From: Luteibacter sp. SG786
GTDB taxonomy: Bacteria > Pseudomonadota > Gammaproteobacteria > Xanthomonadales > Rhodanobacteraceae
NCBI RefSeq assembly: GCF_011759605.1
Contig: NZ_JAAOYX010000001.1
Span: forward strand, 124,001 to 188,000
Length of the DNA stretch: 64,000 nucleotides
Direction: 5' to 3'
The position numbers were made by a program, and so were the translations under genes. A model generated the notes under the pieces. That model ran no database searches. It was not told the DNA's origin and was given only the letters and a program-made list of their open reading frames with translations. Below are positions 10,801 through 18,246 of the stretch, one piece after another (the stretch's first letter is position 1; each line of letters opens with the position of its first letter).

Positions 10801-13697
10801 ATACGGCCGGAGCGTGCGGCCAGGACCAGGTGGCGGAAGCCGCCAAGACCGTGCGTGCGTACGACCCCATGAACCGCGTGACCTCGGTGCTCTATCCCAC
10901 GGGCACGGCGCCGAGCACCTTTACTTACGATGCCCTGGGCAATTCGGCTACGGCCACCTCGGGCAGCGTGGGCTGGACCTTCGGTCACAACGTCTTGGGT
11001 CAGCTGACCGCCGAGGTACTGGCGGTGGACGGTTGGGTCTGGGGCCTCGGTTACGGCTACGACGGCAACGGCGCGTTGAGTACCGTGCGTTATCCGGATG
11101 AGGAGATCGTCGCCTACAACCCCGACGCGTTGGGCAGGCCGACAACGGTGGGTGGGTACGCTAACGGGATCAGCTATTTCCCAGACGGCGACGTGGCCTC
11201 GTACAACATCGGCAACGGTGGCATCTACTCGGCCGACAAGAACGCCCGCAATCTGCTGCACAACTTCACGTATGGCAAGGGCGGCGTGCCGATCGTCAGT
11301 GAAGATTTCACCTATGACGGCAATGGCAATGTCAGCGCCATCGGCGACGTCTCGGGGAGCAATCAACGCAGCAAGTCGATGAGCTACGACGGTCTCAATC
11401 GCCTGCTGTCCGCGACGGCAAGCAACCTGTGGGGTACGGAGAGCTACACCTACGACACGCTCAACAACATCCGCACGCTCAGCAACAGCAGCGGTACCAG
11501 CACGTACAACTACGACGGTGCCAACCTGCTGGCCTCGATCAGCATCGGTGCCTCGCCGGTTCACACCTTCCAGTACGACGGGCGCGGAAACACGGTCGGC
11601 AAGGACGGACAGGTACTGAATTTCGATCTGGCCAATCGGCTGACCTCGATCCCGGGCAAGGGTCAGTACACCTACGACGCCGCGGGGCGCCGTGTGAAGA
11701 AGGTCACGCCGTCCGGGACCACGTATTACGCGTACAACAGTGCCGGGCAGCTGATGTGGGAAGCCGACCCCACCACGCGCCTGGGCAGCAATTATGTGTA
11801 CCTGGGCAAGAAGCTGATCGCGAAGTCGACCGAGAACATCGACATCCTGCGTCCGAGCCAGGTAAAGACGGTGCTTTCCATTGTGGGCATCCCGCAACTC
11901 TCCGCCGATAGCTCGACCATCGACGTGACGCTGGATGTCGCGAACAACGGCACCCGTCCGCTCTCGGCCAACAGCCAGTACCCGGTGCAGATGGGGTACC
12001 ACCTGATCGATCAGGCCGGTGCCTCGACGCAACCGGAGGCCGGCGTGAACCTGCCGGCGGACATTCCCGTGGGCGGGAATGGCACGATCACGATGCACGT
12101 GGCGGCGGCTGCCGTGTTGGGCACCGGGAAGAAGATTCGCTTCGGTCTCCTGCAGGCCGGCGTGGCCTGGTTCCAGGATTGGCCGGGCAACAACACCGTC
12201 GACGCAGGCCCGTACTCGGCATGCCCCACGGCGGGCACGGGCAATCTGTGCAACAACGTCACGGGCCTAACGGCGGATCAGGTCAACGTGGTGCTGACGA
12301 TCACCAGCGCGCCCACGCTATCGGCCGACGGGCAGAGTGTGTTGACCACGCTGGATATCGCCAACCATGGAACGGTGACGTTGGCGTACGCGTCCCCACA
12401 TCCGATCAATCTGGGCAACCACGTGATCGACGCGTCCGGAGCGATGGTGCAGAACGACGTTAGTCGCGTGGCGATTCCCGAGATAGCGCCGGGGCAGCAT
12501 GCTGCCTTGACGATCGCCACACCCGCATCCCTTCTACTGGGTGCCGGTCGCCGGGTGCAGTTCGAACTGGTGCAGGAGGGACTGCACTGGTTCAAGGACT
12601 TCGGGATCGCGCCTGTTGTTGCCGGCCCTTATGTCACGCTTGGCGGAGCTACGAGCAGCAGCAACGGCAGCTTCGCCCTGAACTGGCAGCCCATTACCGG
12701 GGCAACGTCGTACAACCTGCAGGAGCGGCTCAACAATGGTGCGTGGGCGACGGTGCAGAGCTCGTCGGCCACCTCCTGGTCCGCATCGGGTCGCGCCACG
12801 GGTGCGTATGCCTATCAGGTGCAAGCGTGTGCCGCGAGCGGCTGCGCGCCCTACGGGTCGGCGTGGACAGTGAATGTGCTCTTGCCGCCGCCCGTGCCGG
12901 CATCGATCTCCGCGTCGACACCGATCCCCGGTCCGATCACGGTGTCATGGGCGGGCGCTGCCACGGCCACGCGCTACGTGGTGAACCAGCAGTTCAACGG
13001 CGGTGCGTGGACCACGTACTACAACTCCACGGGCACGAGCGTGGTTCTTTCGCCGGCGGCGTCGGGCACCTACGTGTATCAGGTACAGGCGTGCAACAGC
13101 AGCGGTTGCAGTGGGTTCCGGCAGAGCAACGCGGTTGCGATCACCTTGCCGCCTGCATCGGCGCCGGCTATCGCCGGTGGCGGTGCCAACCACAGCGGGG
13201 CGTACACCATCAGTTGGGGTGCCGTGGCCGGTGCGGCAACCTACAACCTGGTTGAAAGCGCCAATGGCGGCGGCTGGGTACAGCTCCAGAACACGGCGGC
13301 CGGAACCTGGTCGACGAGCGGTCGGGTCAATGGCACTTACGTCTATCAGGTGCAGGCTTGCAACGCGGGCGGATGCGGGCCCTGGAGTGCGCAGACGGCC
13401 GTTACGGTGACATTGCCCCCGGCCGCGCCCGGATGGCCGTCCATTTCGCAGAGCGGGCCTTCCTACAAGCCCGTCGTCAAGGTGACGTGGGCGAGCGTCC
13501 AGTATGCGACGCACTACGAACTGGTAGAGATCTATCCCTCGGGATATACGGAAACTGTGCAGGACAGTGCGGCTACCAGTTGGAGTTCACTCATCCTGTA
13601 TACCGGATCACTTCAATTCAAATTCCGTGCGTGCAATGACGTGGGGTGCTCGGCATGGAGCCCGGCTGCGTCTGTCAACCTGGTTTCGGGAGGTTAA
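7806..13697 (+). CDS. secreted RHS/YD-repeat protein with CARDB-like and fibronectin-type repeats
   Basis: The 1963-residue protein starts with a clear signal peptide (SLALATIVASLLLPAFAAHA, then QSQP). An RHS N-terminal region and many YD repeats follow (for example NGINYSYDGNHHLTSIDGDD, TTSYTYDAIGRLASITYPAG) up to about residue 1340 (YVYLGKKLIAKS). In ordinary RHS proteins this is followed at once by the YY-DHLG segment and the DPxG core end; here that segment is absent. Instead there are two tandem repeats of about 120 residues, each with LSAD, an AN-GT motif and a WF-D ending (about 1355-1610). Four fibronectin-III-like repeats follow, mostly ending YQVQAC-x-x-x-GC. The missing RHS end is encoded by the next cistron, whose start lies one base after this stop. 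Confidence 0.92.
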   Translation: MRLDVRGAAAGRACFRGRVSLALATIVASLLLPAFAAHAQSQPTSSPEDEYKKLIKVSEDIQPLGETPFGERISLYDGSLSFEQTDISFPGQGPTITVGRVFNLHTADERRDQQYRAFGDWDIDIPLITTITPVKSGIRVGWLVSAQNKKAICSSFTLPPSVAGIGGDTTRADWEPDSWWQGYQMRIPGQGSQELLRRSTGNTAAPGNNATAYPIVTKQDWSLGCLAQTVNDPTTEGFLAVSPDGTKYYFNRLSYRSMPGVSRPTGSGPDSLMARTDGMMSPMAALDDILNREEGRMLVTRIEDRFGNGINYSYDGNHHLTSIDGDDQRHVTIAYGSDGNRISSITMQGGTAGTRTWQYSYTQVGQLYQLTSVTQPDGSRWTYNLTSFNTAYVDMSLSAGNCDAIGTPANLGTSYTSSMTHPSGLSASFTVTPVKRGRSYVPRECKAGPNMPATPNGVGTHAETPNASYSMAITQKQFSGAGIGTQTWQYVYSPSNESWSVNCSAGCATSVWTRVTYPDGHAERSNFSNRYDFSESLLLSEEVFDGAADTTRRRKFVQYAYVNPNPAVDGRASTYPSYWGYTRARLNSAQMENKFPMGSQVVQINDDPSPGDTYTWNAVSFDAFARPVDVQRYNSIGYSARESTAFKDDYAHWVLGLPLQTTNVVTGEEISRNVYDPNNLTLSERYRFGRKVMGYAFNAQGQLTSFTDGNNHTTTLGSYKRGIPQAIAYPDGTSQSLVVDDLGQIRSITNQAQATTSYTYDAIGRLASITYPAGMNPKVFGYGYVTGAERGVAANHWRRSVTQGSKIQMTFFDAMLRPILDDTYRNDRALYTSIRSAYDWKGRKTFQSYPYSGEPDITAMSGGVLTSYDVIGRATASTQTSELGNLTTTTQYLAGAAKKVTDPKNNVTTSWYQAFDQPSYDSVVKVQAPENVIQTIQRDVYGNPLSITQGGAGQSVTKTMTYDAWHRLCRTWEPESGSEIMAYDGADNLAWSVSGASFNTAGACGQDQVAEAAKTVRAYDPMNRVTSVLYPTGTAPSTFTYDALGNSATATSGSVGWTFGHNVLGQLTAEVLAVDGWVWGLGYGYDGNGALSTVRYPDEEIVAYNPDALGRPTTVGGYANGISYFPDGDVASYNIGNGGIYSADKNARNLLHNFTYGKGGVPIVSEDFTYDGNGNVSAIGDVSGSNQRSKSMSYDGLNRLLSATASNLWGTESYTYDTLNNIRTLSNSSGTSTYNYDGANLLASISIGASPVHTFQYDGRGNTVGKDGQVLNFDLANRLTSIPGKGQYTYDAAGRRVKKVTPSGTTYYAYNSAGQLMWEADPTTRLGSNYVYLGKKLIAKSTENIDILRPSQVKTVLSIVGIPQLSADSSTIDVTLDVANNGTRPLSANSQYPVQMGYHLIDQAGASTQPEAGVNLPADIPVGGNGTITMHVAAAAVLGTGKKIRFGLLQAGVAWFQDWPGNNTVDAGPYSACPTAGTGNLCNNVTGLTADQVNVVLTITSAPTLSADGQSVLTTLDIANHGTVTLAYASPHPINLGNHVIDASGAMVQNDVSRVAIPEIAPGQHAALTIATPASLLLGAGRRVQFELVQEGLHWFKDFGIAPVVAGPYVTLGGATSSSNGSFALNWQPITGATSYNLQERLNNGAWATVQSSSATSWSASGRATGAYAYQVQACAASGCAPYGSAWTVNVLLPPPVPASISASTPIPGPITVSWAGAATATRYVVNQQFNGGAWTTYYNSTGTSVVLSPAASGTYVYQVQACNSSGCSGFRQSNAVAITLPPASAPAIAGGGANHSGAYTISWGAVAGAATYNLVESANGGGWVQLQNTAAGTWSTSGRVNGTYVYQVQACNAGGCGPWSAQTAVTVTLPPAAPGWPSISQSGPSYKPVVKVTWASVQYATHYELVEIYPSGYTETVQDSAATSWSSLILYTGSLQFKFRACNDVGCSAWSPAASVNLVSGG

Positions 13698-13698
13698 A

Positions 13699-14703
13699 AT
13701 GAACCGAGCGAAACAATCGACAGTCGAACTGGCAACCTCTACATGGAGCCAAAAGATTGCGCTCCTGTGGTGGATACTCATAGCTTCGTTCTATGTTCCG
13801 GGTGCGATCGCTAGGACGGTTACCTATTTCTATGTGGATCATCAGGGCACAGTACTGGCGACAGCCGATGCAAACGGCGTTGTAACCTCATCAACAGATT
13901 ACAGGCCGTACGGAGTTCTCGCGCTGGGCGGAGGTTCGGAAAGTTTGGGATACACCGGGCATGTGAAGGACGATGATGTCGGCCTCATCTACATGCAGGC
14001 GCGATACTACGATCCGCAGATTGCACGATTTGTATCAGTGGATCCAGCCATCTACACCCCTGGTACGGTCTCGATGATGGGGCGGTTTGCATATGCCACG
14101 GACAATCCCTACAGATATATCGATCCGACCGGTAGGAGAAGCTGCAGCGGATCACTTGATCGATCGGAATGCATGAGCGACGGCTGGCTCGTCCCAGAGG
14201 AGAGAACATTTTACCAGCGAGTATCACTCTCGCAGGGTGATGACGGTTCAAATCATCGACCTGGCTGCGACACAGCGGAATGCGACGAAGTTAAGACTAC
14301 TCGAGCCAATATTTTGCGTCAGCAAGGTGAGGCGCTTGAGGAAGCCGGTGCATTCGGTGCTCGCGAGGGAGCAATGATGCTTGCCGGAGGCGCCATCGGT
14401 AAAGTCCTTGGGCGCCTTGCAGGAGCTTTTGGTCTTGCCGAGCGCGTCGCAATCACGTTCGGTCGGAACGAAAACGCAGCATCGCACGCATTTCGCCACA
14501 TTGAGGGTGTGGGTCTCTCTAGATCTGCCGTCCGCGATGTCGTGCTCGCAGACCTTAAGTCTGCTTCTCGAAACGTTGTTCCGGGGAAGCCCTACAATGG
14601 TATTGTGGAAGTGGAAGGGATGGAGCTGACCTACACGGCGTATCGTCTCCCTGATGGATCGATAAACGTCGGGCGCATCACTACGCCTGGAGCAGCGAAA
14701 TGA
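13699..14703 (+). CDS. detached RHS core end with C-terminal toxin-like domain
   Basis: This is a 334-residue protein. ATG 13699 is preceded by GGAGG five bases away, and the ribosome binding site lies inside the end of the previous gene, so the two are probably translationally coupled. Residues 20-37 form a hydrophobic segment that could be a signal anchor. Residues 41-145 carry the RHS terminal signature: YFYVDHQGTVLATAD, GYTGHVKD, GLIYMQARYYDPQIARFVSV and NPYRYIDPTG, the usual self-cleavage motif. The variable tail (about 230-334) includes HAFRHIEG and YRLPDGSINVGRI. A small nuclease fold (BECR-like RNase) is my tentative reading, not established. The AT-richer tail and overlapping small gene are typical of polymorphic toxins. 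Confidence 0.85.
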   Translation: MNRAKQSTVELATSTWSQKIALLWWILIASFYVPGAIARTVTYFYVDHQGTVLATADANGVVTSSTDYRPYGVLALGGGSESLGYTGHVKDDDVGLIYMQARYYDPQIARFVSVDPAIYTPGTVSMMGRFAYATDNPYRYIDPTGRRSCSGSLDRSECMSDGWLVPEERTFYQRVSLSQGDDGSNHRPGCDTAECDEVKTTRANILRQQGEALEEAGAFGAREGAMMLAGGAIGKVLGRLAGAFGLAERVAITFGRNENAASHAFRHIEGVGLSRSAVRDVVLADLKSASRNVVPGKPYNGIVEVEGMELTYTAYRLPDGSINVGRITTPGAAK

Positions 14704-15023
14704 GAACTTTAACAGCAGAAGAGCGCTCCCTCTTACTCTATCTGATGCGAAAAGCTGGCCTGCAGCGTCCAACTGATACTTGGTTGGATGAGCGTCGGGT
14801 CGAGGATTTGCGGGGTGACGGAGTCAGGTCTGGCTTTGTTCTCAACAAGCACGCCGATCGCGATTTCGATAATCTGGTTTCAGACGTCGATTTTACAGAC
14901 GTGGATGGCATACACGTCCTTGCATCGCTATTTGTAGACAGGAACAACAATCCGTACGAAGTGGAAATCTGGAAGGTCGACGATACCCCCTTGCTTGTGC
15001 TTCCCGTGTTTCCGAACCCTTGA
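14700..15023 (+). CDS. putative immunity protein of the RHS-associated toxin
   Basis: This 107-residue acidic cytoplasmic protein has a start that overlaps the stop of the toxin-bearing RHS end (ATGA). That is the normal arrangement of a cognate immunity gene. Visible motifs are an N-terminal helix (LTAEERSLLLYLMRKAG) and a C-terminal segment VDFTDVDG-x-x-x-LASLFVD followed by YEVEIWKVD. The gene at 16404 encodes a clear relative. The family may be one of the recently numbered DUFs (DUF6984 comes to mind), but I could not check this. Confidence 0.7.
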   Translation: MRTLTAEERSLLLYLMRKAGLQRPTDTWLDERRVEDLRGDGVRSGFVLNKHADRDFDNLVSDVDFTDVDGIHVLASLFVDRNNNPYEVEIWKVDDTPLLVLPVFPNP

Positions 15024-15158
15024 TCCTCCATTTGTGCTCGCGGTGATGCCGGTCCACCACCTCGCAGAGGTATACGTATCCACTGACGATCTTCCGGAAT
15101 TCGTCTTGAGTGTCGATGCAGTAAGGACTTAACTCCGGTGATCATCCGGAGCTGGCGC

Positions 15159-15767
15159 ATGAAAACCGGGACTGCAGTGGCGCTGGTCCTTGCGGAGATG
15201 GTGGTCCTCGGCAATGCGAACGCTTTCGATCTCCCGCGGCCCGGTCCCCAAGTGTTGCGCAGGCAGCGGAAGATGACGCCGGCGATGCAAGCTTATGTGA
15301 ATGCGTTGATCGATGCCCTCGACCGGTACCAAGAAGAGATCGATGCGCACAGCAACGACCCGCGCGCTTCAAGATGGCTCCCTTGGTCTGCGCGAGGATA
15401 TCGGCTGCGAGCCGAAGGCATCGGATCCATGTACTTGCTCGTTCTCCACCCGAATGGGCCAGCCGTTGCCAGGTTCGCTATTGGTTATGATTCGGCCGCT
15501 CTGTCCTGTGTCGGAGCGATGGCGGAACGACGCTTGTTTTCCTTCGGGGGCCACTCGGCGATCTTCAAGAGTGAGTGTATCGATGGAACGATCGCATTTA
15601 CCCCTGTAAGAACCTCGGACGAAGTGGGCTTCAGACAACACATCGAAGGGGGAGGGCGGCTGCTGGTTACGAGTGTCGACCCGTCCGGAGCATTTGACCT
15701 GTCAGGCGTTACGGTCCTGAGGGCGAAGCTGGACGCGGAGGCGCTTGGGATGCCGCCCGATGAATGA
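15159..15767 (+). CDS. exported protein of unknown function
   Basis: The 202-residue protein has a signal-peptide-like start (MKTGTAVALVLAEMVVLGNANA, cleavage expected near Ala-Phe). I do not recognise the rest. It contains a predicted helix (MTPAMQAYVNALIDALDRYQ), a beta-rich middle (MYLLVLHPNGPAVARFAIGY) and two Cys residues. The start at ATG 15159 was preferred over 15138 because it gives the best signal peptide. It overlaps the next gene by 4 bases, so the two probably act together. Lying between two immunity-like paralogues, it may be part of a displaced toxin/immunity cassette; that is inference from position only. Confidence 0.6.
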   Translation: MKTGTAVALVLAEMVVLGNANAFDLPRPGPQVLRRQRKMTPAMQAYVNALIDALDRYQEEIDAHSNDPRASRWLPWSARGYRLRAEGIGSMYLLVLHPNGPAVARFAIGYDSAALSCVGAMAERRLFSFGGHSAIFKSECIDGTIAFTPVRTSDEVGFRQHIEGGGRLLVTSVDPSGAFDLSGVTVLRAKLDAEALGMPPDE

Positions 15768-16288
15768 CTGTAAAGGCACCAAGCTTCGACGACATGAGCA
15801 TTGAGGACTGCATTGGCACAAGCGATATGCCTTATTGGCTGCGCGTCGCTCGCCTCGTTTTGCAACTTGCCGAACTCGGCCACCGCGGGCGATCGTCCCT
15901 ATTGAAAATGGACGGTCTTCGTCAGCGGGGCAGGATATACACCGTACTGATTGACGGCGATCCCGATTCGGCCCCAGCGTTTCGGGAGGACTCGGCGCAG
16001 CTATGCGAGACGCTGGAAAGAGCGTTGAATGCCGTTCCGCTGCCTGTAGGGCTGTACTCGGCCAACACTCCTGATCCAGGTGCGATTGCCGGGCCTCTCG
16101 CACGGCTCGATGCCTTCGCGCGAACTGGCGCCGTGGTCAGTGTGAGGGTTGACCATGCCCGCGCACCGAAGCTCCTGCAAGTGCATGTGGGCTTTGGCGA
16201 AGCGTACTTCCATGTCGAGGGTAGCGAACTGCGACCTCTTCTGAAGCGAGCGATAACGTTTGCCGAAGCGCTGCGAACCTCTCCATGA
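15764..16288 (+). CDS. hypothetical cytoplasmic protein in the RHS immunity region
   Basis: The 174-residue protein has no signal peptide and overlaps the preceding gene (ATGA). I do not recognise the family. There is an amphipathic N-terminal helix (WLRVARLVLQLAELGHRG), a basic KMDGLRQRGRIYTVLIDGD stretch, and a C-terminal helix (LRPLLKRAITFAEALRTS). An orphan immunity or chaperone role is possible given the position, but nothing in the sequence proves it. Confidence 0.6.
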   Translation: MTVKAPSFDDMSIEDCIGTSDMPYWLRVARLVLQLAELGHRGRSSLLKMDGLRQRGRIYTVLIDGDPDSAPAFREDSAQLCETLERALNAVPLPVGLYSANTPDPGAIAGPLARLDAFARTGAVVSVRVDHARAPKLLQVHVGFGEAYFHVEGSELRPLLKRAITFAEALRTSP

Positions 16289-16403
16289 GCATCTGGCTGC
16301 GAGGCGTGCGCTTCGGCACGGGCTTGGCACCTGCGTTGGCTGCGTGCCGCGACGAGCGTGCGCAGAGCACGTCGAGGTTTAACCGCTCAGTTGAGGTTTG
16401 CTC

Positions 16404-16739
16404 GTGAGACCGCTACGGCAGAATGAACGAGCGCTGTTGCAGCATCTAGCAAAAAAGGCCGATCTGCTCCTGCCGAACGATAGTTTGCTGGGCGAGATCA
16501 TGGTGGAAGAACTCGACGATGGCGGCATGGGTAGCTACCTCATTGTCGATCCTCCGTTCGGCGGTCCCACGTTCCTTGCGAGCGAGGTGGAATTCACCGA
16601 TTCGGACGGCACGAAGGCACTCGCTTCGCTCTACGTCGGCTCGGACGGCGTTCCCTGCGAAGTCGATATTTGGAAAGTGGACTTCTCGCCCCTGATCTCG
16701 TTATTGGACTTCGATGACGAAGAGTCACTCGGAACGTGA
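16404..16739 (+). CDS. second immunity-like protein, paralogue of the gene at 14700
   Basis: The 111-residue protein shares the whole architecture of the putative immunity protein at 14700: start MRPLRQNERALLQHLAKKA, then VEFTDSDG-x-x-x-LASLYV, then CEVDIWKVD. GTG 16404 was chosen because the resulting N-terminus aligns with the paralogue's MRTLTAEERSLL and a GAGG box lies 7 bases upstream; a TTG two codons earlier is less likely. No toxin gene precedes it, so it looks like an orphan immunity gene left by replacement of an RHS tail. It ends 18 bases before the convergent pilR stop. Confidence 0.7.
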   Translation: MRPLRQNERALLQHLAKKADLLLPNDSLLGEIMVEELDDGGMGSYLIVDPPFGGPTFLASEVEFTDSDGTKALASLYVGSDGVPCEVDIWKVDFSPLISLLDFDDEESLGT

Positions 16740-16757
16740 CTCGACTGAGGCCATGCC

Positions 16758-18164
16758 TCAGTCGATCCCCAGCTTCTTCAACTTGTACCGCAACGCCCGG
16801 AACGTGATCCCCAGCTTCTTAGCCGTCGCCGTCTTGTTGTAGCGAGACTCTTCCAGCGCCTTGATGATCGTGTCGCGCTCGATGTTCGAGATGTAATCCT
16901 CGAGCGAGCCGTCGGCCGCGGGTACCGCACGTACGGCTGCTGGCTGTGCTGTGGCGGCAGCCAACAATACAGCTTCCGTGGCGGCCGCCGCCGATGGCGT
17001 CGCGGTGCGCTGCGGCAGCATGAGGTCGTCGGCCTCGATCGTATCGCCTTCGCACATGGCCATGGCGCGTTCGAGGATGTTCTCCAGTTCGCGCACGTTA
17101 CCTGGGAAGTGATAAGCCTCCAGCGCCGCCAGCGCTTCCGGCTTGAGCTTCCCGGGCGCACCGCCGGACTCCGCCGCGAGCTGCCGCAGGATGAAATCGG
17201 CCAGGCGGGGCACGTCGCCGCGACGCTCGCGTAGCGGCGGCACGCGCAGTTCGATCACGTTGATGCGATAGAACAGGTCCTGACGGAACAGGCCTTGCTC
17301 CACGAGCGAGGCAAGGTTCTTGTGCGTGGCGGACAGGATGCGCACGTCTACGGGAATTTCATCGCGACCGCCGATCGGGCGCACCGCCTTTTCCTGGATG
17401 GCGCGCAACAGCTTCACCTGCATGTGCAGGGGCAGCTCGGCCACTTCGTCGAGGAACAGGGTGCCGCCTTGCGCCGCCTGGAACAGGCCTTCCTTGTCGG
17501 CATGCGCGCCGGTGAAGCTGCCCTTGCGGTGCCCGAAGAACTCGCTTTCCATCAGTTCAGACGGAATGGCACCGCAGTTCACCGGCACGAAGGCGCCGGC
17601 GGAGCGCGGGCCCATCTCGTGAATGAGGCGCGCTACCAGCTCCTTGCCCACGCCGGACTCGCCGGCGATGTAGACCGGTGCCTGGTTGCGGGCCAGCTTG
17701 GCGATCTTGCCGCGTACCTCGGTCATGGCGGGGGAGTCGCCGATGAGGCGATCCGCGCCGGGCCCCGACTTGCTGCCCGTTTCGGCCTTGCGTTCTTCCG
17801 AAAGCCGCAACGCGGTGCGCACGAGGCGGCGTAGCAGGTGGATGTCCACCGGCTTCGACACGAAGTCGAAGGCGCCGGCCTTCAAGGCGGTGACGGCGGC
17901 GTCGACATTGCCATAGGCCGTGATCATCGCCACCGGCATGTCCGGATATTGGGCAGCGATGAGTTCGATGATTTCCTGGCCGCTGCCGTCCGGCAGGCGC
18001 ATGTCGGTGAAGCACAGGTCGTAGTGCCGCGAGGCCAGCACGCTCCGCGCTTCACTGACGCTCCCCACGGCGTCGACGTCGAGTTCCATTCGACCGAGAG
18101 TGATGGTCAGCAACTCGCGAATGTCCCGCTCGTCGTCGATGACCAGTACGGTCTGCTTGCTCAT
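16758..18164 (-). CDS. pilR: sigma-54-dependent response regulator PilR
   Basis: The 468-residue protein has a receiver domain (phosphoacceptor Asp54 in CFTDMRLPDG, Lys in FVSKPVD). An AAA+ sigma-54 activator domain follows with Walker A GESGVGKE, the GAFTGA sigma-54 contact loop and Walker B GGTLFLDEVAELP. A Fis-type helix-turn-helix at the end reads NKTATAKKLGITFRALRYKL. PilR activates pilin (pilA) transcription with RpoN in response to PilS. The pilS gene lies 82 bases upstream on the same strand, and the pair next to sucCD is usual for Xanthomonadales. Pilin genes are not in the window. Confidence 0.92.
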   Translation of the reverse strand: MSKQTVLVIDDERDIRELLTITLGRMELDVDAVGSVSEARSVLASRHYDLCFTDMRLPDGSGQEIIELIAAQYPDMPVAMITAYGNVDAAVTALKAGAFDFVSKPVDIHLLRRLVRTALRLSEERKAETGSKSGPGADRLIGDSPAMTEVRGKIAKLARNQAPVYIAGESGVGKELVARLIHEMGPRSAGAFVPVNCGAIPSELMESEFFGHRKGSFTGAHADKEGLFQAAQGGTLFLDEVAELPLHMQVKLLRAIQEKAVRPIGGRDEIPVDVRILSATHKNLASLVEQGLFRQDLFYRINVIELRVPPLRERRGDVPRLADFILRQLAAESGGAPGKLKPEALAALEAYHFPGNVRELENILERAMAMCEGDTIEADDLMLPQRTATPSAAAATEAVLLAAATAQPAAVRAVPAADGSLEDYISNIERDTIIKALEESRYNKTATAKKLGITFRALRYKLKKLGID

Positions 18165-18246
18165 TGGGTCCGAAAGGTTCGGTTAATGGTGATCGGACAC
18201 GTTATCGCAAACATCATGACCTCAGGAAGGGTTGGGTGGCGTGCCT

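Noticed and set aside
13690-13701. RHS gene broken by a frameshift (pseudogene)
   Set aside because: A frameshift would leave the RHS ending in another frame directly after the YD repeats. Instead complete repeat domains precede the stop and the second ORF has its own ribosome site and hydrophobic start. An ancient split remains possible.
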